This document shows, piece after piece, positions 1-13,237 of a stretch of DNA of 64,000 bases. Positions within the stretch are counted from its first letter, which is position 1, and each line of letters opens with the position of its first letter. This stretch comes from Embiotoca jacksoni. Its lineage: Eukaryota; Chordata; Actinopteri; Embiotocidae. Location: the NCBI GenBank assembly GCA_022577435.1, contig JAKOON010000006.1, forward strand, positions 4,480,001 to 4,544,000, in the 5' to 3' direction. A model generated the notes under the pieces. That model was not told where the DNA came from. It saw only the letters and a program-made list of their open reading frames with translations, and did not search any database. The position numbers and the translations under genes are program-made.

Positions 1-1752
1 ACTGAAGAAGGTTCACAAATATCTATGTTGATATTTTAAAAAGACCTAACTTAATGTATAACCAGTTATAACTCAGTCTTTATGTTGTGTCAGTTCCTTT
101 TTTTAACTTACAAGAAGAAAGCAAAAAAAACATCTTTAATGATATATTCAGAAATTTCGCTTTATACTCTCTTAAGCCTCTCAAGAATTGAAGCCAGTAT
201 ACATGTTTGATTGACAGCTAAGCCAGCAGAGACATGAGGGACACGACAAAGAGGCTCTCTCTCTCTCAACTGGTGCTTTACAAGACAAGAAACAGACAGT
301 GTAATGACCACTGAACACACCACCATTACGTTTAAATTGGCCCATCTTGCCACTCACAGGCAACTGGAGCTCTTTACTGCTACAGGCGATCGGATGAACT
401 AACTAGTGGGCAAAAATTAAATTAAGATGGGACACTTTTCCCTGGTGGACATTTCTGAGCCAAGACAGAATGTGTGTCCACGCTCTCGGCAAGAAAAAAA
501 TGTTTGCTGCTGCTAACAGTTTGTGGCTCTTTTGTGTTGTAGCGTGCTGTCAAACTGTCAGACTCTTAGGAGGAATTTGAATACGCGTCACGGGTATTTT
601 CTCCAAAGAATAAGAAAGCAGTGATATGAAGATTACTGTCAGTTCCCTTACATGTGTGAGGCAGCAGGGGACCTTATGTTATGCCCTCATTTATCAGTAA
701 TAATAATGTTAAATGTCTGGTAGCGATCACCTTGCGTTGCATCTGTTATGATTACTAATGTATGTAATAATTAGCGATGTTTATCAAGCACATTGGCCAA
801 ATGTAGCGTGACATGTTCCAGGTGATACCTAGTCTGAAGGGACGGGTTGAGAACATGCACGGCTCAGCAGCACGCAGCTCAACGGCCATAATCATCCAAG
901 TTATTGGCTTAATTAGCATTGGTGAGATGGTGGTAATGAAAATCATTTTCTCTGCCACTGACTGAGATCATTGAAGTGCCGAACTAATTCTGAAAAGTGT
1001 CTGAGCATGCAATGCAATACCAAACATTCTGCATTCATTGTGTGAATTCTCATCATCAGTCACTGCCAACAGAGCATTTCTTCCTGCAGATGAAAGTCTT
1101 TCATCTGTGGTTTTCTCACACTGGAAGACAGGACTTTATAATCCCCAGTATTAATAAACATGACCACATGAAATAGGTTCTGCTTAAACAAACTGTGTGA
1201 TGTTACACAAAGCTGAGTTTGATTCAAATGAACAGTACTTTTACACTACACGTACTACAAACAATTCCTGGGTTGTGTTGCTATCGTTAAAGACCAGCTT
1301 TGCTTGGAAATGACTGACTAAACAGAAATACCCTCATATAATTATTTGAAAAAAAAAAAAGCTTTCTTGGCTGTGAATAACGAAGATAATGTCCGGTCCC
1401 ACTGCCCCAGTGCACTGCTCCACATAAACATTGTTATTAATGAGGCTAAACGTGGAGCCATTGTCTCGGCGTCATTTTGCCTTTAACAAAAAAATCTCCT
1501 CTCAAAATGAATTATTAGCTTGGAGGGAAAATGGCTGTTTTGCGAACAAAGTGACACACTGGAGGACAGTGTCAGCCTGTTCAAGCTGGTCTCTCTGTAG
1601 TCAGATACAAGCACCACAGAGGTTTGGCTATATTGCAAAGGAGGGCTATTTCTTGCAGCGCAGAACAACAAGCAGTGTTCTGAAAGATGTGGGAATAAAC
1701 AACGAAGGCAGGGAGGGCAAGAGCTGGATCAGAACAGAGATATAAGATGCAT

Positions 1753-1754
<2 letters not shown>
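1..1754. other. Single-copy non-coding DNA, no gene seen
   Basis: No convincing reading frame or recognisable repeat. The stretch 740-1010 is balanced in composition, free of simple repeats and holds several TAAT-type homeodomain cores (near 769 and 910), so it is a weak candidate for a conserved non-coding element. A short palindrome lies at 1087-1107. This is inference from composition only. Confidence 0.5.
1087..1107. repeat. 21-bp near-perfect palindrome
   Basis: Arms cagatgaaag (1087-1096) and ctttcatctg (1098-1107) are exact reverse complements separated by one T. It could form a short cruciform or be a dimeric protein-binding site. No flanking element was recognised. Confidence 0.7.

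Positions 1755-1819
<65 letters not shown>
1755..1819. repeat. (CA)n microsatellite
   Basis: About 32 uninterrupted CA units. It directly adjoins the interspersed repeat at 1831-2030, which is often found next to CA arrays in fish genomes (recollection). Confidence 0.98.
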
Positions 1820-1830
1820 GTTTGCGCAGC

Positions 1831-2030
1831 GATCCTTGTTAGGACATTGCATTGAATTCCATTCATTGTGAATGGCCTAACCAAAACCATATCCCTACCT
1901 GAACCACAACCAATTTACACCTTATCCAGGACACCTCACTTGGACCGGGCTTTGGTCCCCATGAGGATTACTGGTTCCAACAAGGTCTGTGTTTTTACTA
2001 GAAAAGGTCCCAATGAAGTAACAGAAACAC
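1831..2030 (+). repeat. Microsatellite-linked teleost interspersed repeat
   Basis: The block runs from 'gatccttgttaggacattgc' through a degenerate (TAACC)-like section near 1877-1915 to 'tttggtccccatgaggatta' and 'aaggtcccaatgaagtaaca'. I recognise this order of motifs from many percomorph sequences, where it lies between CA arrays. Here a 65-bp CA array precedes it and a short CA-rich stretch (2037-2057) follows. The family name and class are not certain. No inverted or terminal repeats were identified. Confidence 0.6.
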
Positions 2031-2061
2031 GTATGTACACACACACATTCACACAGCAGTC

Positions 2062-5000
2062 CAATGTTCCAGCTCATTTCAGCACAACATCATATCACAA
2101 CAGAGAAGCTTCAGAAGTGTCTGGTCTCACACTGGTTTCACAGCCACGGGAAACAAAATCAAAAAGCCAATTTTCTCGCAACTATCTCCCGAAACCCAAA
2201 CTTTTCCGTGCGTGTGGGAGGAAAAAGCCACAATCTCAGTAATGACCTCATGCCAGGTTAGAGGAGACATGCATGGTCCATCAGGTCTCATTTTCCCCCT
2301 AATGTTTTTGTGTATGTACACAATTTGGCATAATTTTCTGGATGTTTGGATCCAAAGAAATTTCATGAGTGCCTATTTTCAGAGAGGGAGGCTCCAATAT
2401 AGATACCAGCCGCAACCATGGATATGTAAGAGCCATAAAAGCTACAGCATTTGGTGTGCATAGGGTGTTTGCTTGCTTACCAAAACTGTGTGTATTTTTG
2501 GCCCCTCACTGCATCTGGCATATGTGTCCTGGGTATTTCGTTTCAGCTGTAGAGCCTTCAGCCTTTTATCATGGCTAGCAAAACGTTGTCCACCTCACTC
2601 CCCTTCTACTCCTCTCAGGGGAAATCCACATTTTGCCTTTTTTTTTTTCTTCCTTTAGTCAGTGGTATAATCTTGTTGAGCATAATTTTCCCATTTACAA
2701 GAGTCATGTTTCCTGTATAGCTAAATTATTAGATGTATGTTGAGGTCCAACAGTGTTGCAGTCAATTACAGTTAGATCATAGGAAGACATAAGGTAATGA
2801 GACCAATGTCCAATCGGATTTGATCAAAAAACCTTTTCTCTGTCGTGGCAAATACAGTCGATTTTGCTGCAATGGATCAGTGCAAAGCAGCTTTACTGCT
2901 TATCAAGCTACATCACATTGTTGAGGGAAAAAATAAAATCCTCAGTGGGAGGAGAGGGAACAGAGCTCAGGTATAACACTCCAGTTCAGTGTTATCTTTT
3001 CCTCCTCAACATAGACGAAAGTTGAAATTGACTCACACGTTCCTGTTAAAGATATAAAAAACTTTTCGATACTTAATGTTCAGTAAATCTGTTTAAAGTT
3101 CTCCAGCACTAGAAATCTTAGTTTATAAGGTGTAATGTAATTACTGCAATAAAGTACTGCAAGTCTTTTTTTTTTTTTTTTTTTTTCTGTGGTGTAAAGT
3201 TTGAAAATGAATTAAAAGCATTTTATAGTCAACAGTTGTGGTGAAGTAAAGTTCCAGTAGTCCTGCATACCCCCTGCCGGTAAATGCAGCTTCCTGCTGT
3301 GGCTGCATCACTTAATTCACACCATGTTTTGCAGTAAAAATTGAATTGAATAATGGTGGCCCAGTTACTAATGACTAATGCAATACACAATATATTGTAG
3401 CCTTTGGTATATAAGATATATGCTGTACTTAAATTACAACGTTCACACTATGAAAAAAGTATATTTTGAGTTGATTACAAGGCCTTTCTTTTGCCCCTTT
3501 TGCAAAGAGCGTAATATTTGTCACCTCTCTTCGCCTTTGTGCTCCGTCATCCTTTATGTTCTAAATGCTACCGTAATAAACAGGTTGGAAAGCCTTCTGC
3601 CTAGAAAACAAAGCTAGATATGTAAATTATCACTCCTAAGTATTCACCATTTCACTGGTCCCTCTCATGTTCCCAAGACATTTAACACAAGTATCAGATG
3701 TCACCAAATGGAAATGTGATCTATGAATTATTTGCCTCCTCTAATTTGTTTCCGGGCCATCTCTCCTCTCTCCCTGTCTTTCCATCACTCATTAGAAAAA
3801 AAAAGAAGAAAAAAAAGCGGACCCAAAGCTTGGCAGATAGGAGAGAAGGTAGGGCTGCAGGGGTTGCAGCTGGTACCCTCGATGAGGACCTGGCACCAGA
3901 CAAAAAAAGAGCAGAGAAAAGACATTGAGACAGAATGGGAAATGGGAGATGGACAGATGGAGGGCAAAATGAAATAGTGGCTGAAGGGAGGGAGAGAGGG
4001 ATAATGATGATGAGACTTCAGCTGGGCAGAATAGAGCTACTGGCTGGATAGAAGTGAAACTGATTGGGCTGAGAGAGTTATGGACAGTGAAAAGAGGGAG
4101 AGAGAAAGCGAGATAGATGGAAGGGATGGGCAGCAGATGGGTACACCCCTGTTACTCTCTGCTCACCACTAGGTTTTCATCAAAGAGGAATTCTTTGGGG
4201 CAGAGTTTTGCAAAATAAGGAGGAAGGAAGGAGGAATCTTGCTCCCTCCCAGTTCTTTCTATCTGTCTTTTTAAGCATCTGTCTTTAAAGTGTTAAGAAC
4301 AGCCTGTCCCCAACCATCTGTCTGTACCCCTGTTCTTCCTCACTCCTACCTGAGTGTTAATGGCTCATTAAACAGTCACCTGAAATTTTTGTGGTGGAAC
4401 TTTCTTCCAGATTCTTGTCTTTGTCCTTTTAAAGGTTCAATGAAAACAGCAGTTAAATGTAAATCAACTAACTTGTTTTCCCACATGGGGCAACACAACA
4501 AGGTTGTAAAATGAATCCTAAAAAAAATTCAATCTCGATTCAAATCTTTGTGGAATATCACTCTTAAATGACAAGAATTGTGCCGCATTTTCTTTCGGGA
4601 CATCAGCTACATCAAAACAAGCGCTCCTACTCTCCTTCAACCAATGAAAATGCAGCATTACACGGCAGGAAAGTAAACTGATAATGAATGAGACACCAAT
4701 AAAAAGACAACGCTCAGGAAAAATACATGGTCAAAGGTTAAAAGGGAGATGGCAAAAGACTCGAGCTGATTGTTTGCATGTTCAGTGATTCATTAAGTTT
4801 AAAATGGGGCGTTCCCTTTCTGTTGTCCAGGGGCTGAAATGCAGGTATCATGCAGGTGTCCTGCCCAGTTCTGCCTGCCCGCTCACAATTACATGAAGGC
4901 CACCATTGCGAGAGAAGCTGAAGGAAATCTACCAGACATCGGAATGATTTACCTGCTGTTCAAATGTTGTGTAATCTATGTCAGACTCATCAATTCCGTA

Positions 5001-5640
5001 GTTTTTTTAACATGTTTTATCAGACTCAGTCGTAGCATTTCATCGATGTGACTGATCAGAAATGTACAATCTATCCTTGATTAATCTCAATATTTATATC
5101 ATTATAAATATTTTACGAGAATATCGTGTATCCTACAACAAGCACCGGTTGTCTTCTGTGTCATGTAAATGAAAGCAATAAACAATGACATGAGAGAAAA
5201 TCGTGAGAAAATCAAGATCTTAATTCGCAGCGAAAACAATCATGAGTCCCATTTTATCCAGAACTGCGCAGCCCGGAGACAACATGAACACAGTTGCTTC
5301 ATAGAGTCAATGGTGAAGATTTCAACAGACATTATACATCAGCAGATATGTTCAGAGCAACGTGAGTAGCGTAGAGTTAATTCCTCTTGGATTCCATGTG
5401 CCATTTCAACCATTGCCAATATGAAACTTTCTGCAGCTTTAATTTATGAGGTGTGAAACAGGAAGTTAAAGTTTGACATGAGCATTGAAAGATAAATCTT
5501 CATCACTGGAGAGACCGAGACCATTTCTCCATTTCATGCTATGTTTAATTGCGGGTGTTCATTAAAAACTCCATATTTCTCAGGTGAAACTTTGCCTCTC
5601 TACACCATCACGCCCCCTCCCTCTACCTTCCAGCTCTTCA
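2062..5640. other. Non-coding DNA with a purine-rich segment
   Basis: No gene or transposon recognised. There is a T21 run at 3166-3186. The segment 3785-4220 is strongly purine-rich on the + strand, with many GGGAGAGAG-type runs, which keeps some frames open by composition alone. The remainder is AT-rich single-copy sequence. Confidence 0.5.
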
Positions 5641-5643
5641 TGG

Positions 5644-5644
<1 letters not shown>

Positions 5645-5728
<84 letters not shown>
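5645..5728. repeat. (CA)n microsatellite, 84 bp
   Basis: Forty-two uninterrupted CA units. It keeps three frames open on each strand as Thr-His or Cys-Val repeats, which explains the long but spurious frames over 5541-6461. Confidence 0.98.
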
Positions 5729-5732
<4 letters not shown>

Positions 5733-5851
5733 CCTTTCAGATGTATGTTGTTGGCCGTCATCCCGGACATCTGTCTTTGTGGTCAAAATGTGCCAGACTG
5801 GACCAGCTCGCCCCGTCCCAGGGTCAGCAACATACAATACATCACAAACCT

Positions 5852-5858
<7 letters not shown>

Positions 5859-5907
<49 letters not shown>

Positions 5908-5910
5908 GTC
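5859..5910. repeat. (CT)n microsatellite
   Basis: A TC array with two G interruptions near its 3' end, inside a broader pyrimidine-rich segment (about 5830-6240). As a polypyrimidine/polypurine tract it can in principle form H-DNA. Confidence 0.95.
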
Positions 5911-6279
5911 TTTGCTCCATCACTCCTCACTCTCCCTTCATCCATCTTGTCCAACTGCCGTCTCCAGCTCTCTGTATCTCTGGCTACAAATACCACCCAG
6001 CTCAGGGTCAGCTGCATGTGCTCAACACTGTCTCTCCGACTGGCTTCTCTCGCGCTCTCCCCCTTCTGTCTGCTCTTTGTTTTTCTTGTTTTGCACCATC
6101 ATCCCTTTTGGTTTGCCATGTGTTTGTTGCTCTCTTGTTCTTTTCCTCGCTCCACCTGTATTGGCTTCCCGCTCGCATTCTCTTGCGTTACTCCATCTCT
6201 TTCTCTCCTTCTCCTTCTGTTCTGTCTACTCGCCAGCAGAGCCCCAGGGTTAAAACATGCTGGCATCCACCAGTCTGGC

Positions 6280-6281
<2 letters not shown>

Positions 6282-6338
<57 letters not shown>

Positions 6339-6350
6339 CGTGTGTGTGTA
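6282..6350. repeat. (TG)n microsatellite
   Basis: About 27 pure TG units to 6336, then an interrupted TG tail to 6350. It is the inverse of the CA array at 5645-5728, so the two arms could pair across about 550 bp. Confidence 0.97.
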
Positions 6351-6486
6351 TGTGTTCATTACATAGTTGACATCTGTAGTATATGTGTGTGTGCTATTTC
6401 TGTGTCAGTTTCATATAAAATGTCACACACCATACGAGAGATGCCAGTTAACCAGCTGTAAGCTCTCGGCATGGAAGAAACTGGAA

Positions 6487-6497
6487 CATGTGTGCGT

Positions 6498-6531
<34 letters not shown>
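6487..6531. repeat. (TG)n microsatellite with CG steps
   Basis: Begins with three GTGTGC-type units and continues as pure TG. The alternating purine-pyrimidine sequence with CG steps favours Z-DNA. Confidence 0.95.
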
Positions 6532-6739
6532 AAAGGGTGAATTTAAACGTGTGTTGTTATGGTGTGTGCAGTATAAAAAAGCTTGAAAGGTAACTTCTGG
6601 GGGTTTTGGCCAAAAGCATAGCTACGGAGCCATGCTTTTCGTGAGAGAGTTATACAAGTATGCGTATACATGCGGATACTCACGGACACGTATTGTGCAC
6701 CAAGGAGAGCTGATACTAAAGGCTGTCAAATCCTCCCCC

Positions 6740-6935
6740 TGTACAGTTATCATCGAAGGGGAAATTAGCTAAAACCTTTTTTTCTACCAGGCTGTGAACA
6801 TGTTTACTTCTGCTGCAAAGTCCGGCATTTAAACACAGTGGTTTTTGTGGATTGACTCACTTTTAGAGCCAGCCTCTTGTGGCCATTCAAGGAACTGCAG
6901 TTTTGCATTAGCTTTTTCAGTTTCGGAGGTTACCA
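6740..6935 (+). repeat. Teleost short interspersed repeat, diverged copy
   Basis: The order of motifs is gtacagttatcatcgaaggg, then 'accaggctgtgaacatgttt', then 'gattgactcacttttagagc', then 'ggccattcaaggaactgcag', then 'cggaggttacc'. I recall this arrangement from many percomorph genomic and 3'-UTR sequences. Internal Pol III boxes are not clear and no target-site duplication was found, so the class is uncertain. It lies 200 bp after a microsatellite cluster. Confidence 0.65.
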
Positions 6936-7861
6936 GGTAGGTAATACACAGTCCTTCCAATGGCCTATCGTTATTTCATTGATTACCATTTGGTGGCAGT
7001 AACATGCCAAGAAATGTTACAATGCACCAATAAAGAAGTTGATTGCTAGCAAGCAGACACCAATGTGATAATGTAGGTTACAAATTCTTCCAAAATCTGC
7101 TCTGAAACATCATTTTTGAGGAAGTACATTCATTCAACAGCTTTATTAAACTCCAGTGAATTTGGCTGAGAAACCATAAATGTAAACATGAAATAGTGGG
7201 CTATGCTAGCTAGGAACATTTGTGTGTGTGCTAATTCACTGGCTCACCAGTTGTAGCCTCGCTGTAATAAGCAACACCATAATTGATTGTCAAAGGTTAA
7301 TTTCTGCAACATTAAATTGCATTATATTGCCCTCCGGCATGCCTATACTATAAGATTGTTTGATTATGTTTTCCTGGTCTTTAATGTGCATTAGTTGCAT
7401 TCTGGCAGTGACACTCATAACCAACCAGACAGTCTCAGTTTCAGAATGGTCCCAACAAATCAAACACATTCAAAAACACATTGAACCATTTAATGGATAC
7501 GGAAGTCTAAACAATATAATACAGCTGTTAACTCTGTCAGTCCGGCTAGTTTGGACTTAACTGCCAAATTGGCATTTGTACAGGTTAATGATTAAAATAC
7601 ACACACAGCACACGTGTTAAAATTCTAATAAAAAAACCACATTTCAGGCTTTTTGTCTCCAAATGCTACAATAAAAACTCTGTCAGTATTACTGGTGGAA
7701 AGGGATTTTTTTTATGTCTTAAATGAAATCAACATAAAACCAATGCCTGACACACAACACATACACGTAATTAGATATTATACCCAGGTAGACACACACA
7801 TTCTCCTCGTGCACACGCATACAAATAGTGAGATGCTTCAGGCACACACGCACCCTTCTCT

Positions 7862-7862
<1 letters not shown>
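6936..7862. other. Single-copy non-coding DNA
   Basis: AT-rich sequence without a recognisable gene or element. The last part (7770-7860) becomes CA-rich and leads into the microsatellite at 7863. Confidence 0.5.

Positions 7863-7917
<55 letters not shown>
7863..7917. repeat. (CA)n microsatellite
   Basis: About 27 uninterrupted CA units following imperfect CA-rich sequence. Confidence 0.98.
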
Positions 7918-7919
<2 letters not shown>

Positions 7920-9598
7920 GATTAAAGACCAAGGCCATCTGGCGCTGTAAAGTGAGCGAAGGGAAAGTACCCTCATGGATGCTGATGCAAGCCTTGAGAC
8001 ACGTCCTTTACATCCTTTTTTTTCCTTCCTTCACTCTCCGCTTCCTGTTTGCTTCCTCTCTCTGTATCTTTTTTTGCTTACTTATCCTTCCCTGATTAAA
8101 CACCGCATTAAAACCAAATTATTCATATTTCCTCGTGTTTTGGATAGAATTTAGGGGATAACCTGTGTTGCCACTAGGTACCACTTTTCAGCCAGCAGCA
8201 CTAAACAGATGCTTAGGGAGATGGCTGGAAGTTGCTCCTGCTGTTGCTATGAGACTTATGAAAAAGTGTGTGTGAGCATTATTCGTACTAAACATTAAAC
8301 ACCATTGGGATTTTACATTTAAGACAACCGGAAGATGAAGTTGGTGTCGAAAAGAGCAGTTCCTGAGAGGAAGCTGAAACTGCAAAAGTACGTAGGGAAT
8401 CACACATTATAAAGAGGGTCCCCAAGTGCAATGGATTTATAATCATAATTATTTTTACCAAGGGTATCAACTCATTCCATACTAGGGTACAGAAAGGTTC
8501 CCTAAGTGATTTACAACTAGCTTTGTGTGTTTCATTGCAACTATAAAAAGTACTTGTTCAACTTTGGACCTTCAGTGTTCCATGAGGAAAATCAATGACT
8601 GGATGCCAAAATATCTATCCTTCTGTTTAATGAAAGCCGCAGGCGGAGATTATATATTTCTGTTAGCAACAAAAAAAGGCTGAAAGTCAGTGTGCAGCAT
8701 GGTTCCCCGAGGCCAACACTCAAAATAAAAAACATTCAGTGGGCAGTTGGATTCAGAAGTAAGAATTGATAGCTGATTTAAAATAGCAAAATCAACAAGT
8801 TAGAGTCATAAAATGCAGCAAAATTCATAACAAAATGATTTGTGAAATAAAAAAATAAAAAAAGGAAACTAAAACCATTGTAGGTGTAAGAAATGTGATT
8901 CTCTGGAGTCTTTAAAAAAAAAAAAAGCAAACAGAATAGGTGATTCAGAGGACTGCTGCCTGAGTCCGAACAACCCGAGAGAGTAGAACAATACTCAGAT
9001 GTCTGCAGTGGCTTCCAGTACTAATAGAAATTATTACTAACACTTGTTTCTTATGTAGATAATCTAAATCACCTTTATATCTACATAGTTGAAAAAACTT
9101 TCCACTCATCTTCACAAACCAGAAAATATGTAAAATGGTGCACAGAGAATAAAATTATGTATGAATGCAGTGACAGCTTGCCGTATGTTCATTTTCATAA
9201 ATTGAGAGATTTAATGGAAACACATTTAAGCCAAAAAGGAAAAAAGACGATAAAACGTTGAGGGAAAGCTTCAGAGAAATAATGACGACACCTATAGAAG
9301 ATTTTAGTTTTAGACAAAAATAAATGTGTACCTTGTAGAATCACACTGCTTTGTAAGGTGTACAGAATCATCTCCTTTTCATTTCAACCTCCTGTATCGA
9401 TAATCTCACTAGTCATACCTTTCACACCTCGGGGTAAAAACACCACTGCAGAGTTAAACCAACCTGGCCTTGTCTAATCTAGGGTACATTGCATTTTAAT
9501 ATCCCGAGCTATATGCTAATCACCAGGAATGTGATGCTGAACACCTACTTAAATGCAAACATAGGACCCTCCATCTGTCCCTGGGGCGGGAGAGGAGG

Positions 9599-9623
9599 AG
9601 GTAATTTACATGATTAATTACCT
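9599..9623. promoter_or_regulatory. Palindrome with homeodomain-type cores (candidate)
   Basis: Arms aggtaatt (9599-9606) and aattacct (9616-9623) are exact reverse complements around a 9-bp centre. Together they give two TAATT cores plus ATGATTAATTA. Such paired sites are typical of homeodomain binding, but function is inferred only. Confidence 0.25.
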
Positions 9624-11738
9624 ATACCTAACAAGAACTGGCGGTGTTCGGTGCTCCCAGGGTTCCTCGCATCGCATGTTGATGCACGTGTTTGAGTTGA
9701 GCTTTGCAGGCCTATTGCAGACTTAGTAGTATAGTCAAGTCAATCTATAATTAATGAGGGTGTTGAAATTTGTAGTCTGTTAGGTTATTAGGTTAAGGTA
9801 CTTCTTATTCAGTTTCAGCATTTGTACTAAACTGCCCTCCATTGCACCTTATAAAACTGTTTAGACATACCAGCAGTTTTATACTGCACACGTCATACAT
9901 TTGTAATGCGTCAACGCAGATCGGGTAAAGGAAGGCAAGAGGATTATTTTCTGAAAGTACAATATGTTTTTATTATAAAACTTTATCTTGGTTGCTTGCC
10001 TCAAACATTTCAATTATCCCATCTATTTATAGATTACTATATTGCTGCTATCGGCCATTTACTTCATCCAGAATACTTATAATTATCAATTCAGAGAAAG
10101 TCAGACTGCACATGTACTTGCTCTTAAGGGTTGCTTTGGCAGACACATGTAGAAATTTGTATAAAAATGCCTTTGCAAAACTAAAAAATGTCAGGAATAT
10201 CGGGAACCAGACAATTATTGCTCTTCTAAACCTTTCATGTCAACATCTTACACAAGAACAGTCATATATTGTATTATTTAATGCAGGAATCTGACGCAAA
10301 AGACAAAAAGGGGAAAAATATGAGTAAAATAATAAAGTTAAAGAGCCTCAGTAGAGTAACAGTACGCTACAGTTATCTCACTCACTTTGAAGCTGACTCG
10401 AAACATATGGACGGGTTCATTACTTGTAATATGGCCTAATAGTAGCTTCCACGAGGCATATGTGTTCAGGCAAGTGCATGAGTGGGCAAGTGTGACTGTG
10501 TCTAAGTGCACGCAGCTGTGTATGAGTGTGTATGTGAGTGCACGTGTGTTTTATTTGACTGTGTTGGGTGCATAATAAACTACTACCCCACAATGCCAGT
10601 GTAGCGATTAGGCAGCAATCAGAGCCCAACAAGCTTTAGATGGAAGACATCAACACATACTCCCCGGAGAGCACACTGTCATGTATCCTCATTGAGATGA
10701 AATAACATGTATACACATGAGCAGAGGATTCAATTTCAGCATCTATCTACTCGTTAACAAACACACACACGCACTGACGTATACACATCAGCACATACAG
10801 GAAATAAACAATGGGGTCTCGTCAGTGAATGTCAAGAGCACGACAGCAAAACGTAGCAAAACATTGTAAAATATTTTACAGGAAATCCATTCTAACCAAT
10901 TTATCCACTGTGGTCTATTGGGAAATTATAACAAAGAACGGCATAGATCCATATTCAGCTTGAAGCTTTGTAGTAGGAGCAGCAATAATTTGAGAACATT
11001 TGATAAAAAAATACCCAAGCCAGACCACGTTACCTTCAAGTGAAATAGTGCATTCAAAGATAGAGAATCGTAAAGTAAAACATGAAAGCGATGAAAATTA
11101 AGTGACGAAAGCAAAGGAACCTCAAATCGTCGACACGTCTCTGGAGAAATCATTGTCTGTTAGAATTCCAAATGGTGAGTCATTGTCAGCCCATCAGCAT
11201 TAGTACAAAAGTGAGCAAAAGTGAATGTTTCTCTACATGTCAAATTCATGTGGTAAGTGATCCTGAAGGTTTGTTTCAAATGTAATAGATGTATTTTTAG
11301 CATCTGTTGAAGAAGACATTTAAAAGAAGTTGCCAATATATTCTATTCATACCACAAATACAAAAGACACATATTGTACCCATATGAAATGCATGTTAGA
11401 TAGTATCTTACTAAATCTACCCCAAGCTCTCTGCTTAGAAATACTTTTCTTTCAAGCTAAATTATAAAATGTTTAAGTTGGCCATATGCTGTATGACCTA
11501 CATAATCATTTGATCCATCAAAGACGTATCAACCAACATGTTTCCATTAAATCTAAAAGTGTAAAAATATATTATAATCTATTATACTGCAAACAGCCTA
11601 AAAAGATGTCACCGATGGGATGAAAAAGTATTTCAGATTGAATGGAGCTAAGGGCAAAAACTTTCTTTAAATTTAAGATTCATATAACATTTTTGTGGCT
11701 ACAGTTTTCGTTTCAGTTCAGAACATTTTTGGTAAAGG

Positions 11739-11761
11739 GTGTGTGTGTGTGTGTGTGTGTG
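11739..11761. repeat. Short (TG)n microsatellite
   Basis: Eleven TG units in otherwise single-copy sequence. Confidence 0.95.
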
Positions 11762-13207
11762 GTTCAACATACTTTTCATACCTGGCAGAAAACTGTTTGC
11801 CCTAACAAAATTCTGGCTAATAAACATTCTTCATTGTCAAATCTTAATTAAAAGAAAAGGGCAAGCAAAAAAATAGAGCTGTGTTATTTTTAGATAAAAA
11901 TGTCGACATTAAAAAACACATTAAAGACATACAAATGTTGTTTGTGCTGCACAAAAGCAAGTGCCTGTATAACACGGCTTTTTATCTGCCACTCTGAAGC
12001 AATTGCAGTGGCCGGTCATATTTAGGTAACTTCCAGTGGCCCTGAATCTGTTTGTGACAATTGAAGGCCATGTTGGACAGTTCTTTGACAATTACCTTTT
12101 GTGGTTGTCCATAAACTTTGGGCACTAGTGCACTGCTGAAATGTCGGTGGAAGAGGATTATATAGCGCAGCTGAAGTACTTTATTAATATACTAAAACCC
12201 TGCATCCTCCACGACTACATCAGGCTGAATATATCTTGTGATAAACGAACCCCGATGGTTTGGTTATTGATTTTGTCCTCTCTGAATCTGCATTGAGAAG
12301 CGATGTAAATGCCGCAGGGAGAAGAAGTTGCTTTCTCGCCCAACTCTCTCCTCCTTCCACTGTCAAGGGACCAACTGAGGTGATGCCTTTTGAAATCGTT
12401 CATCATATTGGAAGTATTGCCGCTTGCTTGGCACGAGCGACACGTGTTGCCCAGTGCTTGCACACATTCGCTCTTTTATCCACCTCTTTTTTTCTTCATC
12501 AGCATCAGAGTTAACATGAAACTGAACGGATGCTGCAGGGTGACTGCCACAAGGCCTTTTATCCCCCCCCCAATAGCTTTTTGATTTCTTTCATCTTTTC
12601 GGTGCATGCCTCATAGGTTTTTTCGAATGAACTGAACAACACAGACATGCCCAAAACCATGACCAGCAAACCAAACAGATTCTTTACTTGGACTGTTACA
12701 TCCCTAGTCTGTGCTACATTGTCAACAATGACTCAGTCACAACACTGAGTGTATGTTCCTGTCTGTAACTGGCGGAGGACTCTCCCTAAAATCCAGTTCA
12801 AAATATCCATACACTGCAACGATTTCTTGACGGAGCCATGCGATAAGACCGTAGACATCTTCACAGCTCGACTGTCAGGCAGCGACTTAACCTCTTAATC
12901 ATCGGGCCATTTCAACAACCTGTGTAATAATCACACAAGACCAAAGCAGCAAATACAATGTGTTGTTGTCCAGCCACCTTTACAGTCTGCTCCACGTTTA
13001 TTTTCTCTATGAATCATTCGTTGACTGATACTGTAATCGAGTCATCTCTCATTGTTTCACTACAGTAAAATGGCAGAGGGAGAGAGGGAGAGAATAAATA
13101 GGAGTCTCAAGTTGCTGTGTGGGAGTGTGTGAGAGGAGATTGGGCCCATACATCATAGGAAATGCACAGGTAAGACAAACCTAATGCTGCCCCAATGCTT
13201 TACGGAG

Positions 13208-13237
13208 ATTTATACTCATTCTATTTATACTCATTCT
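13208..13237. repeat. 15-bp exact tandem duplication
   Basis: The unit atttatactcattct occurs twice head to tail (13208-13222 and 13223-13237) with no mismatch, so it is probably a recent replication slippage event. Confidence 0.9.

Noticed and set aside
5541..6461. A 306-codon reading frame, and others of 145-260 codons beside it
   Set aside because: They are produced by translation of CA, CT and TG microsatellites (runs of Thr-His, Ser-Leu, Cys-Val). The same holds for long frames over 33030-33475 and 23505-23966.
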